From: JAWKSY01 sp041402125
GTDB lineage: Bacteria > Planctomycetota > GCA-002687715 > DRQF01
NCBI GenBank assembly: GCA_041402125.1
Contig: JAWKSY010000022.1
Span: 1-64,000, forward strand
Direction of reading: 5' to 3'
DNA length: 64,000 bases
Shown: positions 1 through 9,081 of the stretch, piece by piece
Layout of the letters: every line of letters starts with the position of its first letter
Numbering within the stretch: the first letter of the stretch is position 1
Made by a program: the position numbers and the translations under genes
Notes under the pieces: model-generated
What the model saw: the letters and a program-made list of their open reading frames with translations, nothing else
Told to the model about the DNA's origin: nothing
Database searches by the model: none

Positions 1-849
1 CGTGCTCGCGTTCGCGGCGAGATCCGCCGCGAGCCGGGTCGCCATCGGGCCCGTCGGGCTGCGGTCGGTCTCGTGCGAGTCGAGACAGACGAAGTGGACG
101 TTGCCCCAGTCGAACGAGTAGTAGGCCTCGGTGCCCGACGCCAGCCCGCCGACCTCACCCATCCGCGGCAGCTCGAAGATGTCGTAGTAGGGGCCGGTCT
201 CGGTGGCGGAGTCGGCCGAGATCCCGTCGTGGTTGCCGAGGGTCGGCCAGAGGACGCTGCGCGTGAGCATCTCCTCGTACATGTTCTGGAACACGGCCGT
301 CTGGTACTGGGCGTCGGTGCCGGAGGTGTAGGCGTTGTCGCCGAGCATCAGCCAGAGGTCGGTGTGCGTCCGACCCGTGAAGGCGTAGTAGGCGTCGCGG
401 ACGAGGCGCGCGTACTGGTTCCCCGTACCCGAGTCGCCGATGGCCCAGATGCGGAGCGGGCGTTCCGCGCCGGGCGGCGGCGCGGTCACGAAGCGGTGGG
501 CGTCGTCGCCGCCGGCGAGGGTTCCGAACCCCGTCGATCCGATCGCGTAGTGGTAGGCCGTCTCCGGCGAGAGGCCGAGCACGGTCACCGAGTGTTCGGT
601 CGTCATCGCCGGATCGCTCACGACGATCGGGAGCGAGCTCGCGCTCGGGCCGAGATTGACCACGCTGTCCTGGGGACTCGCCGTGCGCCAGCGGATCGTG
701 ACGCGATCGGGGCCGCCCATCTGGAGATAGGGGCCGCGGACGAGCTCGCCGGGCACCTGGCTCGCGGCGGAGCCGGCCAGGAGCACGAGGAGCAGGGGAA
801 TCAGCGGGACGATCGGCAGGCGGCGCGGGACGTCGGTGATCGAGGGCAT
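1..849 (-). CDS. Secreted purple acid phosphatase-like metallophosphoesterase (partial, C-terminus cut by window edge)
   Basis: Hydrolyses phosphate esters outside the cytoplasm by family analogy. 283 codons are visible and no stop is reached before the window edge. Residues 11-31 form a hydrophobic signal peptide. Residues about 35-125 look like the Fn3-type N-terminal domain of purple acid phosphatases, starting at GPYLQ. The metallophosphoesterase core follows, with metal-site blocks GDSGTG (138-143), GDNAY (170-174) and GNHDG (205-209), and a VHFVCLDSHE strand near 251-260. The ATG at 849 was chosen because it begins the signal peptide. The histidine-rich C-terminal metal motif lies outside the window, so activity cannot be confirmed. 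It is divergent from the aquaporin gene. Confidence 0.85.
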   Translation of the reverse strand, partial: MPSITDVPRRLPIVPLIPLLLVLLAGSAASQVPGELVRGPYLQMGGPDRVTIRWRTASPQDSVVNLGPSASSLPIVVSDPAMTTEHSVTVLGLSPETAYHYAIGSTGFGTLAGGDDAHRFVTAPPPGAERPLRIWAIGDSGTGNQYARLVRDAYYAFTGRTHTDLWLMLGDNAYTSGTDAQYQTAVFQNMYEEMLTRSVLWPTLGNHDGISADSATETGPYYDIFELPRMGEVGGLASGTEAYYSFDWGNVHFVCLDSHETDRSPTGPMATRLAADLAANAST

Positions 850-996
850 CGCGAGTTCCGTCGAGGTTGGGGCGCCCCCTCAGTAGACTCCCGACGCGTC
901 CCGAGGGAAAGTGGGCGCCGCGCGCGGTCGGGCCGGGCTCCGGGAGCGGAGCGAGGACGGCGGCGGCGAAGCCGGTCACGGGGAAGGAGTTGGGGC

Positions 997-1749
997 ATGC
1001 GACGCGAGGCGGCGGGGGAGGCCCTGGGAGCCTTCATCTTTCTCCTGATCGGAGGCGGAGCGATGCTCGGCGGCGCGGGAGCGGCGGGGGGCCTCGCCTT
1101 CGGTCTCGCCCATCTCGCCGCGGCCCGCGCCCTGCGCGACCGCGCCCCCGGTCAGTTCAACCCCGCGCTCACGGTGGCGGCCGCCCTCGCGGGTCGGCTC
1201 GCTCCGCGGCGCGCCCTCCTGTCCATCCTCGCCCAGCTCCTCGGCTCGGTGGCGGCGGCGGCCATCCTCCGCTTCGTCGCCGCGGGGACCTTCGAGGCGA
1301 CGGCGGGCGCGGCGCGGCTCGAGAACGGCTACGGCACGGGCTCGCCGGGCGGCTTCGGCCTCACCGCCGCCTTCGCGGCCGAGTTCGCGGCGGGCTTCAT
1401 CCTGGCCGCGCTCGCGCTCCGGGTGCGCGACGAGGACGGTCGTCCCGACGCGATCGCGCTCGCGGCCGCGATCGGCGGGCTCGCGGTCTGGCTCGCGCCG
1501 GTGACCGGCGTCGGACTCAGCCCGGCGCGTAGCACGGCGGCGGCGCTCTTCGGAGGCGCGGAGGCCTGGTCCCAGCTCTGGCTCTTCTGGGTGGCGCCGG
1601 TCTTCGGGGCCGCGGCGGCGGCGTTGCTCGGGCCCTTCTTCGCGCGCGCGACGGAAGGGGGAGCGCCGGTTCCTGAAGCGGTCGTCGCTCCGTCACCGTC
1701 GGACGAGCCGCGGCGGCGACGGACGGGCGAGGACTCCGCGAGCAGCTGA
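997..1749 (+). CDS. MIP/aquaporin family channel
   Basis: A 250-residue channel of the major intrinsic protein family, passing water or small neutral solutes across the inner membrane. The first pore motif is canonical NPA (55-57, in QFNPALTV). The second is SPAR (175-178, in GLSPARST), so serine replaces the asparagine of NPA. Six hydrophobic segments fit the family. The reading frame stays open far upstream, but the ATG at 997 is preceded by a good Shine-Dalgarno (GGGAAGGAG, 981-989) and begins the first membrane span, so it is preferred. It runs convergently into ispH with a 6-bp gap. The Asn-to-Ser change is unusual; whether it alters selectivity is unknown. Confidence 0.85.
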   Translation: MRREAAGEALGAFIFLLIGGGAMLGGAGAAGGLAFGLAHLAAARALRDRAPGQFNPALTVAAALAGRLAPRRALLSILAQLLGSVAAAAILRFVAAGTFEATAGAARLENGYGTGSPGGFGLTAAFAAEFAAGFILAALALRVRDEDGRPDAIALAAAIGGLAVWLAPVTGVGLSPARSTAAALFGGAEAWSQLWLFWVAPVFGAAAAALLGPFFARATEGGAPVPEAVVAPSPSDEPRRRRTGEDSASS

Positions 1750-1755
1750 GGCGTC

Positions 1756-2622
1756 TCAGGGCGTCAGCACGCCGCGTCGAGGCAGCGTCGCGAGACGCTC
1801 GAGCTCGCGGTGCACCGCCTCGATCACCTCGTCCGGGGTCGAGGTGCCCGCGGTGAGGCCGACGGTGCCGATCCCGACGAACCAGCCCGGATCGAGATCG
1901 GCGGGGCCGCCGACGTGGTGCGCCGGCACGCCGGCCTCGCGACAGGTCTGCGCGAGGCGCGCGGTGTTGTTCGAGTTGGGGCCCCCGACGACGATCACGA
2001 GGTCGGCCTCGCGCGTGAGCGCGGCGAGGGCCTCCTTCCGCCGCCGGGTCGGCTGGCACACGGTGTCGACGATCGCGAGGTCGGCGTCGGGATTGAGTTC
2101 CCGGACGCGCGCGGCGGTGTCGGCGAAGAGCGCCGGAGGCGTCGTCGTCTGTGCGACGAGACCGAGGCGCCCGGCGCCGAAGTCCCGCGCGTCCTCGGGT
2201 CCGCGGAGGACGGCGAAGGCGGAGAGGTCGCCGGTCAGCCCCTCGACCTCGACGTGTCCCGGCTTGCCCACGACGAGGACGAGGCGCCCCTCCGCGGCGA
2301 GGGCGACCGCGGCGTCGTGGGCTCGCGTCACCAGCGGGCAGGTCGTGTCGACGATCCGCTTGCCCGCCGCCTCGAGCCGGCGTCGTTCGCGCTGCGAGAT
2401 GCCGTGCGCGGTGACGAGGACGGCCGGCGTCTCCGGGACCGCGCGACGGTCCTCCTCGGTGCTGGCGAAGCCCCGACGTCGGAGCTCCTCCGCGACGGTG
2501 GGGTTGTGGACGAGTTCGCCGTGGATCGTGACCTCGCCCGGGTCGGTGATCGACCGCGTCGCCGCGAGCGCGTCGCGGACGCCGAAGCAGAATCCCATCG
2601 CCTCCGCTCGCAGGATCTTCAC
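1756..2622 (-). CDS. ispH: 4-hydroxy-3-methylbut-2-enyl diphosphate reductase (IspH/LytB)
   Basis: Catalyses the last step of the MEP isoprenoid pathway, reducing HMBPP to IPP and DMAPP with a [4Fe-4S] cluster in the cytoplasm. At 288 residues it is slightly shorter than typical homologues. All three cluster cysteines are visible: C12 (GFCFGV), C95 (DTTCPLV) and C189 (DTVCQPT). Substrate-pocket residues are also present: H34 (IHGELVHN), H74 (TAHG), H123 and E125 (GHVEVEG) and the SNNTARL loop at 217-223. It appears complete. It is followed upstream on the same strand by the winged-helix regulator, 61 bp away, with no sign of functional linkage. Confidence 0.97.
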   Translation of the reverse strand: MKILRAEAMGFCFGVRDALAATRSITDPGEVTIHGELVHNPTVAEELRRRGFASTEEDRRAVPETPAVLVTAHGISQRERRRLEAAGKRIVDTTCPLVTRAHDAAVALAAEGRLVLVVGKPGHVEVEGLTGDLSAFAVLRGPEDARDFGAGRLGLVAQTTTPPALFADTAARVRELNPDADLAIVDTVCQPTRRRKEALAALTREADLVIVVGGPNSNNTARLAQTCREAGVPAHHVGGPADLDPGWFVGIGTVGLTAGTSTPDEVIEAVHRELERLATLPRRGVLTP

Positions 2623-2683
2623 GCGATCACCTCCCGTCCCGACCTCGTCCCCTTCCGGCCATCGACCGGGGGCGCCGTCCGAC

Positions 2684-3061
2684 TCAAGTCGCCGCCGGAT
2701 CGGCTCCGGCGCCGTCGAATTCCGATTCCGCGGCGCGCGCGTCGCGCAGCACCCGCTCCAGTTCGCCGAGATAGGCGGCGAAGCTCCGCCGTCCGGCGGC
2801 CGTGATCCGCACCGTCGTCTGGCCGCCGCGTCCGCGTCCCTTGCGCCGGACGTTGACGAGGTTGGCCTCGCGCAGGACCGTCAGGTGTCGGTTGAGATTG
2901 CCGTCGGTGAGATCGCAGAGCTCGCGGAGCTCGGCGAAGCTGCGTCCGTCCCGCGCGGTGAGGAGCGCGGTGAGGATGCCGAGGCGCGCCTTCTCGTGCA
3001 GCACGCGGTCGAGGCCCTCGTAGGCGAAGGGGGCGTCTTCCTGGCGCTCGAAGTCGTTCAT
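2684..3061 (-). CDS. Winged-helix transcriptional regulator (ArsR/MarR-like, HTH_34 type)
   Basis: A 125-residue DNA-binding protein. The winged helix spans about residues 25-100: the RLGILTALL helix, FAELRELCDLTDGNLNRHLTVL as the helix-turn-helix region, and a basic wing (RRKGRGRGG, then TTVRITAAG). This layout matches small regulators that pair with an adjacent membrane protein. The ATG at 3061 overlaps the stop of the membrane-protein gene (ATGA), indicating translational coupling. The downstream tail is acidic and Ala-rich. The ligand or signal is unknown. The family call rests on helix-turn-helix pattern only. Confidence 0.8.
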   Translation of the reverse strand: MNDFERQEDAPFAYEGLDRVLHEKARLGILTALLTARDGRSFAELRELCDLTDGNLNRHLTVLREANLVNVRRKGRGRGGQTTVRITAAGRRSFAAYLGELERVLRDARAAESEFDGAGADPAAT

Positions 3062-3675
3062 CGCCGCTCTCCCGCGCTGACCCGGGCGAGGTCGATCTGG
3101 AGCGCGAGCGCCAGCAGCAGGAGGCCGACGCCGAAGCTCCCGCCCATCGTCCAGGGCGAGGGCACGACGCCGCTCGTCGCCCCGGCGAGGGCGAAGACGC
3201 CGGCGGCGAGGAACCAGGCCGCGACCCCCGTCGTGCCGCGCGGCAGGTAGGGGCGCACCGCGCTGAGGCCGAGCCCGAAGGCGATCGACCACAGGCCGGG
3301 CAGGAGAGCCGCCTCGGGGCGGTTCCAGAGGACGTAGGCCGCGGCGGCGCCGACCGCGATCGCGGGGAGGAAGGGCAGGACCGCGGTCCCCGCCTGGCGC
3401 CGCACCGAGATCCGCCCGTGGCGCCGGAGGTGGAGCAGGAGATCGGCGGCGCAGAGTCCGCCGCCGAGAAAGGCGACGCCGATCCAGAAGCCGAGGTAGG
3501 CGGGCAGGGCAGTCGGACGCAACCAGGACTCCTGCAGGGCGGCGGCCCCGAGCCCGATGAGTCCCGTCGCCGCGACCGTCATCCAGCGCCAGCCGCGGAA
3601 GACCTGTCCTCGATCCAGATGGGCGTGGATCTCGCGGAGCTGGCTCAGCGCGCGTTCGACCTCGCTCATGGTCAT
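3058..3675 (-). CDS. Multi-pass membrane protein of unknown function, coupled to a winged-helix regulator
   Basis: A 205-residue protein with about five to six hydrophobic segments: near 32-48, 57-77, 99-115, 121-137, 148-166 and 174-192. No catalytic motif is recognised. The short N-terminus is cytoplasmic-looking (EVERALSQLREIHAHL). It starts at ATG 3675; the second ATG at 3669 is equally possible, since GGAGGG lies 4 nt before the first and 10 nt before the second. Its stop overlaps the start of the winged-helix regulator. Such pairs often form a membrane sensor/transcription-factor unit, but that is an inference here. A GC-poor patch upstream (3695-3720) probably carries the promoter. Confidence 0.75.
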   Translation of the reverse strand: MTMSEVERALSQLREIHAHLDRGQVFRGWRWMTVAATGLIGLGAAALQESWLRPTALPAYLGFWIGVAFLGGGLCAADLLLHLRRHGRISVRRQAGTAVLPFLPAIAVGAAAAYVLWNRPEAALLPGLWSIAFGLGLSAVRPYLPRGTTGVAAWFLAAGVFALAGATSGVVPSPWTMGGSFGVGLLLLALALQIDLARVSAGERR

Positions 3676-3694
3676 CGACCCTCCGTTCCCCGGT

Positions 3695-3723
3695 ATCGTA
3701 ACTTTGCAATAAAGAGTTTAGCG
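3695..3723 (-). promoter_or_regulatory. Possible promoter patch upstream of the membrane protein/regulator pair
   Basis: A conspicuously A+T-rich patch (ATCGTAACTTTGCAATAAAG on the plus strand) lies in the divergent gap between the membrane-protein gene and the ECF sigma gene. On the minus strand TACGAT (3700-3695) can serve as a -10 box. No convincing -35 box lies 17 bp upstream, so this is a weak call based mainly on base composition. Confidence 0.3.
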
Positions 3724-3798
3724 GGGAGGGGAAGTTCCGTCGAGAATCCGGTGAGATTTCCTGCCACGCGGAGCGATCGCGACGGCAACCCGGGCACC

Positions 3799-6237
3799 AT
3801 GAACGACAAGCGCACGACCCGACTCCTCATCCGCTACCGCCGCACGCGCGATCCGCGCGCGCTCGCCCGCGTCTTCGACGAGGTCGCGCCGCGCCTCAAC
3901 TCGCTCGCGCTCCACCTCGTCCGCGACCCGAACGAGGCCGAGGAGGCGGTGCAGGCCGTCTTCCTCTCGGTCATCGAGTCGATCGAGGACTTCGACGAGT
4001 CGGCCTCGGCCTGGCCCTGGCTCACCGGGATCCTCCGGAACCGGGCCCGGAAGAGCTGGTACCGCCGGCGCATGGAGGTCCTCGCGGAGGACGAGACGGT
4101 CGGGTCCGCAGTCGATCCGGCCGCGGCCGTCGCGACTCGTGAGGCGCACGTCGCGGTGCGGCGCGCGGCCGACGAGCTTCCCGACCGCTATCGCGAGGTC
4201 GTCGCCCTGGCGCTCGACCGGGACTTCCGCCCGGCCGAGATCGCGGTCGAGCTGCAGCGCTCGCCGGTCGCGGTGCGCACCCAGCTCCACCGGGCGGTGC
4301 GCATGCTCCGCGACGCGCTCCCGCCGGGGCTCGCCTTTCCGCTCGCGCTGGCGGTCTTCGACACGCGCGGCCTGGGCGCGGTGCGCGACGCGGTCGTGTC
4401 CGAGGCGAGGCGCGACGCGGCGCGTCGCGGGCTGACGCAGGCGGCCGTGACGTCGACCGCCCCGTCCGGCGCGGGCGTCATCGCGCTCGCCTTCGTCATG
4501 GCCGCGCTCGGCACCTGGGGCGTGCTGCGCTGGAAGGGGGGAGGGCGCGAGGAGGGGCCGCTCGAGCGCGGCTCGGGCGTCGTGGCCGAGCTCGCGCCGC
4601 CGGAGGTGGTCGAGGAGGAGGCGCCGCCCGCGGTTCCGGAGGAGGCGGCCGTTCCGACGCCGCTGCCCGCGAACTCGGAGCGCATTCGCGTCGGAGGAGG
4701 AAGCACTCCTCCGCTGGCGGACGAGGATCTCGCGGAGCCGGTCCCGATCCGCCGTGCGACACTGAAGGTGGGCCAGGGGATCGATTTCGCGTCCGGAGCG
4801 ATCCACGACGACGCGGCCTGCGACCTCTTCGTCGAGGGGCCCTGCGAGAACTGGGGCGGCCTCGTCATGAGCGGCCTCGCCCGCCAGTACGACATCTCCG
4901 AGAGGGAGCATCTCCGGCTCGATCTGGTCAACGTCAGCCAGCTCTTCGAGCGGATCGCGGCCGTGGACTCGCCGCCCACTCTCGACCTCCAGCTCTCACG
5001 GGCGGAGAAGGTCGCGGTGCCGGCTGCAAAGCACCGTATCGTCTCCGATCCTCGATCGCCCGCCACGGATCTCCTCGTTCTCGACCTGTCGAGATCGCCG
5101 TTCGCGGCGCCGGGAAGCCTTCCGGTCGCGCTCGTCGAGATCCTGAGTCGTCCGGAGCGAGGGCGAGGCTCGACGCTCGTGATCCGCTATCGCTACCAGG
5201 AACGCGGCCGACGTCTCCTGCCGAATCAGAGAGACGAACTCCCCGTCAATGGAATCCGGGTCCGGGGCGATCGGACGCCGCCGACCGAAGAGGACGTCGC
5301 GACGCGGCCCGATCGGAGCGCGCAGAACGAGGCCCTCATCCGCCTGCGAAGCCGGCTCGGCGAGGCCGTTCGCGCGATGGGGCGCGACGAGACCGCCATC
5401 CTTCTTCTTCCCTGGCGGCTCGTTCACGCCACGGCCCCTGATCTCTGGCGCGAGGCACATCTGCTCTCGACGCTGGACCCGGACCGTCCCTCCCGGATCC
5501 CGTGGCATGGAGAACGACGGCGTGGTGCCGATTCGAAGGTCTGGGGACCCGCCTCGCTCGTCTACGGACTCGAGGGAAACGACCTCTCGGTCTGGCCCGA
5601 TGGCGCACTCGGATACGCGATCAGGGGTGGATCGGAGCGGCTCTACGCGCAGGAGGCGCTGCACGGCCCGCTTGATGCGGCTCTCACCGTCAGGCGAGCC
5701 ACGCTCGAGGAGGGACGCGGGCTCTGGATCGAATCTCCGACCGGTCGCTACGGCCTCGGGGTCGAGACCCTCGATCCCGATGGAATCGCTCGGGTCGTCC
5801 TTCGCCGCCGTGAGGAAGGACCTCCACGCTGGAGCGGATGGGGGCGAGGGAGCGGAAAGCGTTCGAGGGGCAGGACGACGATGGTCGTCGAGGCCTCGCC
5901 CCTGGGGCCGCCCTTTCGGATCTTCGCCGACGGCTCGTTCCTCGTCGCCGACGAGGAGAGTCGCCGTCGCCTCGAGGAGTTTCCTCCGCGCGTCAAGGGG
6001 ACTCTCCTCGATCCCACCGAGGAGTTCATCGAGGTCCGGTTGGATGCCCGGATTCGTGGTTCGGGAAGGCTTGATGGTCGTCGTGAGGTCCGTCTCGTGA
6101 CGAATGGAACGTACCGGAAGGTCAAGAACTCAGGATCGAAGCTCGCCGTCCGGGATCTCGTCGTCCGACGCGGCTCGAGCGATCTCGCCTTCGATCTCGA
6201 GCCCGGTGAGACTCTCGACGTCGACCTCACTCGCTGA
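3799..6237 (+). CDS. ECF sigma factor fused to a transmembrane segment and a large extracytoplasmic region
   Basis: An 812-residue protein. Residues about 10-80 match sigma-70 region 2 (LHLVRDPNEAEEAVQAVFLS, then AWPWLTGILRNRARKSWYRR). Residues about 118-172 match region 4 (LPDRYREVVALALDR, then RSPVAVRTQLHRAVRMLRD). A single membrane span at about 222-243 (GAGVIALAFVMAALGTWGVL) ends in basic residues, putting the sigma part in the cytoplasm. An acidic, proline-rich linker (EEEAPPAVPEEAA) follows, then about 540 residues of unrecognised, probably beta-rich sequence outside the cytoplasm. The ATG at 3799 starts immediately before region 2; the frame stays open upstream without family sequence. 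C-terminally extended, membrane-tethered ECF factors are known from Planctomycetes; this one has no separate anti-sigma gene beside it. The extracytoplasmic part may be the sensor. Confidence 0.85.
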   Translation: MNDKRTTRLLIRYRRTRDPRALARVFDEVAPRLNSLALHLVRDPNEAEEAVQAVFLSVIESIEDFDESASAWPWLTGILRNRARKSWYRRRMEVLAEDETVGSAVDPAAAVATREAHVAVRRAADELPDRYREVVALALDRDFRPAEIAVELQRSPVAVRTQLHRAVRMLRDALPPGLAFPLALAVFDTRGLGAVRDAVVSEARRDAARRGLTQAAVTSTAPSGAGVIALAFVMAALGTWGVLRWKGGGREEGPLERGSGVVAELAPPEVVEEEAPPAVPEEAAVPTPLPANSERIRVGGGSTPPLADEDLAEPVPIRRATLKVGQGIDFASGAIHDDAACDLFVEGPCENWGGLVMSGLARQYDISEREHLRLDLVNVSQLFERIAAVDSPPTLDLQLSRAEKVAVPAAKHRIVSDPRSPATDLLVLDLSRSPFAAPGSLPVALVEILSRPERGRGSTLVIRYRYQERGRRLLPNQRDELPVNGIRVRGDRTPPTEEDVATRPDRSAQNEALIRLRSRLGEAVRAMGRDETAILLLPWRLVHATAPDLWREAHLLSTLDPDRPSRIPWHGERRRGADSKVWGPASLVYGLEGNDLSVWPDGALGYAIRGGSERLYAQEALHGPLDAALTVRRATLEEGRGLWIESPTGRYGLGVETLDPDGIARVVLRRREEGPPRWSGWGRGSGKRSRGRTTMVVEASPLGPPFRIFADGSFLVADEESRRRLEEFPPRVKGTLLDPTEEFIEVRLDARIRGSGRLDGRREVRLVTNGTYRKVKNSGSKLAVRDLVVRRGSSDLAFDLEPGETLDVDLTR

Positions 6238-6321
6238 AACTCCGACAATCCGCACCCCTCTGTCCGCGCGCGCCGGCATCGTCCATGATGCGAGGGCGTC
6301 GCGCCGCGGGGGGAGAGAGAC

Positions 6322-7707
6322 ATGACCCGAGCTCATTGGGGCACCCGATTCGGCTTCGTCCTCGCCGCCGCCGGCTCGGCGGTCGGCCTGGGGAACATCT
6401 GGAAGTTCCCCTACATCGCGGGGCAGAACGGCGGCGGCGCCTTCGTCCTCGTCTACCTCGTCTTCGTGGCGACGATCGGCCTCCCGATCATGGTCGCGGA
6501 GGTGATGATCGGGCGGACGACCCAGAAGTCTCCGATCGGCGCCTTCCGCGAGCTGGCCGGACGGCGCTCGCCCTGGACGCTCGTCGGCGCGCTCGGAGTG
6601 CTCGCCGCGTTCCTGGTGCTCTCGTACTACGCCGTCGTCGCGGGCTGGGCGATGCACTACACGGTGCTGTCCGCGCGAGGGGCCTTCGCCGGCGAGGATC
6701 CGGCCGCTTCGGCCGCGGTCTTCGGCGAGACGGCGGGTTCGAGCGGCATCTCCATCGGCTGGCACCTCGCCTTCATGGCGCTCACGGTCTGGGTCGTGAT
6801 GGGCGGCGTCCAGAAGGGAATCGAGCGCGCCTCGCGGATCCTGATGCCGCTGCTCTTCCTGATGCTGCTCGTCCTCCTCGGCAAGGCCTTCTTCACCGAG
6901 GGCTTCGGCAAGGCCGGCGACTTCGTCTTCGGGTCGCACACCGACAAGCTCACGACGGCGGGAGTGCTGGAGGCGCTCGGTCACTCCTTCTTCACGCTGA
7001 GCCTCGGGCTGGGCGGCATGCTGACCTACGGCAGCTACCTCGACCGCAAGGCGGATCTGTTGCGCGGTTCGATCGCGATCACCGTGCTGGACACCGTCGT
7101 CGCGCTGCTCGCCTGCATGATCCTCTTTCCGATCACCTTCAGCTACGGGATGGAGCCCGCCGCCGGGCCGGGGCTCGTCTTCGTGAACATGCCGGTCGCG
7201 CTGGGTCAGATGCCGGGCGGCTCGGCCTTCGCGGTGATCTTCTTCGGGCTCGTCGTCTTCGCGGCTCTCACGAGTTCGATCTCGATCCTCGAGGTCGTCG
7301 CGAGTTACCTCATCGACGAGCGCGGCTGGACCCGCCGTCGGGCTGCGATCTCGGCCGGCGTCGCGATCGCGATCTTCGGCATCCCGAGCGCGCTCTCCGG
7401 ATCGACCCACCTGTTCGGCGAGGGGGTCGGGAGCTGGTCGCGCGGCGTCTTCGGGGAGTCCGTCACGAGCTGGTTCGACGTCGTCGATCACCTCGTCTCG
7501 AACTGGATGTTGCCCCTGGGCGGCATGGGCATCGCGCTGTTCTGCGCCTGGCGCATCCCCGAGGGGCGCCGCTTCGAGGAGTTCAACCGGACGCGGCGGC
7601 TCGTGAACGCCTACCGTGCCTGGATGTTCTTCCTGCGCTTCCTCGTGCCCGTCGCGATCGCCGCGGTCTTCCTGAACAAGCTTGGGCTCCTCGACCGCTT
7701 CGTCTGA
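6322..7707 (+). CDS. Neurotransmitter:sodium symporter (NSS/SNF) family transporter
   Basis: A 461-residue inner-membrane Na+-coupled symporter with the LeuT fold, probably moving an amino acid or related amine. The N-terminus carries the family signature around TM1 (GSAVGLGNIWKFPY, residues about 18-31) followed by the GGGAF stretch. About 11-12 hydrophobic segments follow, including FFTLSLGLGGMLTYGSYL (TM6 region) and SSISILEVV (TM8 region), where Na+ and substrate are bound in LeuT. The ATG at 6322 follows a purine-rich GGGGAGAGAG. It converges on the M20 amidohydrolase with a 12-bp gap. The substrate cannot be told from sequence. Confidence 0.93.
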   Translation: MTRAHWGTRFGFVLAAAGSAVGLGNIWKFPYIAGQNGGGAFVLVYLVFVATIGLPIMVAEVMIGRTTQKSPIGAFRELAGRRSPWTLVGALGVLAAFLVLSYYAVVAGWAMHYTVLSARGAFAGEDPAASAAVFGETAGSSGISIGWHLAFMALTVWVVMGGVQKGIERASRILMPLLFLMLLVLLGKAFFTEGFGKAGDFVFGSHTDKLTTAGVLEALGHSFFTLSLGLGGMLTYGSYLDRKADLLRGSIAITVLDTVVALLACMILFPITFSYGMEPAAGPGLVFVNMPVALGQMPGGSAFAVIFFGLVVFAALTSSISILEVVASYLIDERGWTRRRAAISAGVAIAIFGIPSALSGSTHLFGEGVGSWSRGVFGESVTSWFDVVDHLVSNWMLPLGGMGIALFCAWRIPEGRRFEEFNRTRRLVNAYRAWMFFLRFLVPVAIAAVFLNKLGLLDRFV

Positions 7708-7719
7708 TCCGAGCCGCCG

Positions 7720-9081
7720 TCAGGGCCGGGCGAGGAGATCGAGGGCGAGGGCGCACATCGTCCGCGCCCCGGTCATCGCGCTCGGGCGCGGGTCGAGCTC
7801 GAAGGTGGAGGAGTGGAGCGAGGGGAGCCCCCGGCCCTCCTTCCGCGCCGCCTCGAACTTCTCGCGGGGCACCGCGCCCAACCAGAAGAGGCAGATCGGG
7901 ACGCGGGGATCCTGGCGCCCGAAGAGGCCGAAATCCTCGCCGCCCATGACGGGCTCCGCCTTCTTCACCCGGGCCGGGCCGAGGGTCCGCCGGGCGAGCT
8001 CGCTCATCCGGCGCGTCAGCTCGGGATCGTTGTAGGTCGAGGGGATCGACTCGTTGCGGACGGTCATCACCGGCAGCCGGTCCTCGGGCATGCCCATGCC
8101 GCGGGCGACCGCCTTCGCCTTGCGGTCGATGGCGGCGAGGATCTTCTCGCGAACGGCGTCCGCGTAGCTGCGGCAGGTGATCTCGAGCTTCACGCGCTCG
8201 GGGATGATGTTGTGCTTCGTGCCGCCGTGGATGGAGCCGACGGTGACGACGGCGGGATCGGTCGGCGCGATCTCCCGGCTGACGATCGTCTGGAGCGAGG
8301 TGACGATCTCGGCCGCGGCGACGATCGGGTCCTTCGTGGTGTGCGGGTAGGCGCCGTGTCCGCCCTCGCCGAGGATCTCGAGATCGACCATGTCGACGTT
8401 GGCGAGCGCGTAGCCCTCGCAGAAAGCGACCTCGCCCGCCGGCAGCGCGGCGTTCATGTGCAGGGCGAGGGCATGGTCGGGGCGGCCGAAGCGCGCGAGG
8501 ACGCCGTCCGCGATCATGGCGCGCGCGCCCGCGCCGCGCTCCTCCGCCGGCTGCGCGACCATGAGCAGCGTGCCGCGCCAGTCGGCCTTCCGGGCCGCGA
8601 GGGCGCGGGCGGTGGCGACGAAGACCGTCATGTGCATGTCGTGGCCGCAGGCGTGCATGACGCCGACCGTCTGGCCGGCATCGTCCTTCGTCGTCACCCG
8701 GCTCGCCCAGGGCAGGGCGGTGGCCTCGGTGATCGGGAGCGCGTCCATGTCGGTGCGGATGAGGACGGTCGGGCCGGCGCCGTTCTTCAGCACGCCCACG
8801 AGACCCTCGCCGCCGAGGCCGCGCGTGACCTCGTAGCCGGCCGCCTCGAGCTCGGCGCCGATCCGCTTCGCGGTCTCCACCTCGTGGAAGGAGAGCTCGG
8901 GGTTGCGGTGGAGGTGCTCGAAGAGGGCGGTGAACTCGTCGAGGTGCTCCGCGAGGTAGGCCTCGACCGCGTCGCGACGTCGTGATTCGGGATCGGCATC
9001 GCCGGAGGCCGCGTCCGTGAAGCCGCCGACCAGGAGGATCGGGACGAGGGCGAGGAGGAGGAGGGCGGCGGTCGGACGCAT
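7720..9081 (-). CDS. Secreted M20D-family amidohydrolase (N-acyl-amino-acid/hippurate hydrolase-like)
   Basis: A 453-residue protein with a signal peptide (1-24). It hydrolyses amide bonds of N-acyl amino acids or similar compounds by family knowledge. Di-metal motifs are present: HRNPELSFHE (58-67), RTDMDALP (109-116), MHACGHDMHMT (142-152, with C145 and H147), PAEERGAGA near 177-185, and the C-terminal MGGEDFG near 390. A dimerisation (lid) domain lies between. Full length for the family. The gene faces the sigma-factor gene across a 305-bp gap and converges on the NSS transporter. Export distinguishes it from most cytoplasmic M20D enzymes. Confidence 0.9.
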   Translation of the reverse strand: MRPTAALLLLALVPILLVGGFTDAASGDADPESRRRDAVEAYLAEHLDEFTALFEHLHRNPELSFHEVETAKRIGAELEAAGYEVTRGLGGEGLVGVLKNGAGPTVLIRTDMDALPITEATALPWASRVTTKDDAGQTVGVMHACGHDMHMTVFVATARALAARKADWRGTLLMVAQPAEERGAGARAMIADGVLARFGRPDHALALHMNAALPAGEVAFCEGYALANVDMVDLEILGEGGHGAYPHTTKDPIVAAAEIVTSLQTIVSREIAPTDPAVVTVGSIHGGTKHNIIPERVKLEITCRSYADAVREKILAAIDRKAKAVARGMGMPEDRLPVMTVRNESIPSTYNDPELTRRMSELARRTLGPARVKKAEPVMGGEDFGLFGRQDPRVPICLFWLGAVPREKFEAARKEGRGLPSLHSSTFELDPRPSAMTGARTMCALALDLLARP

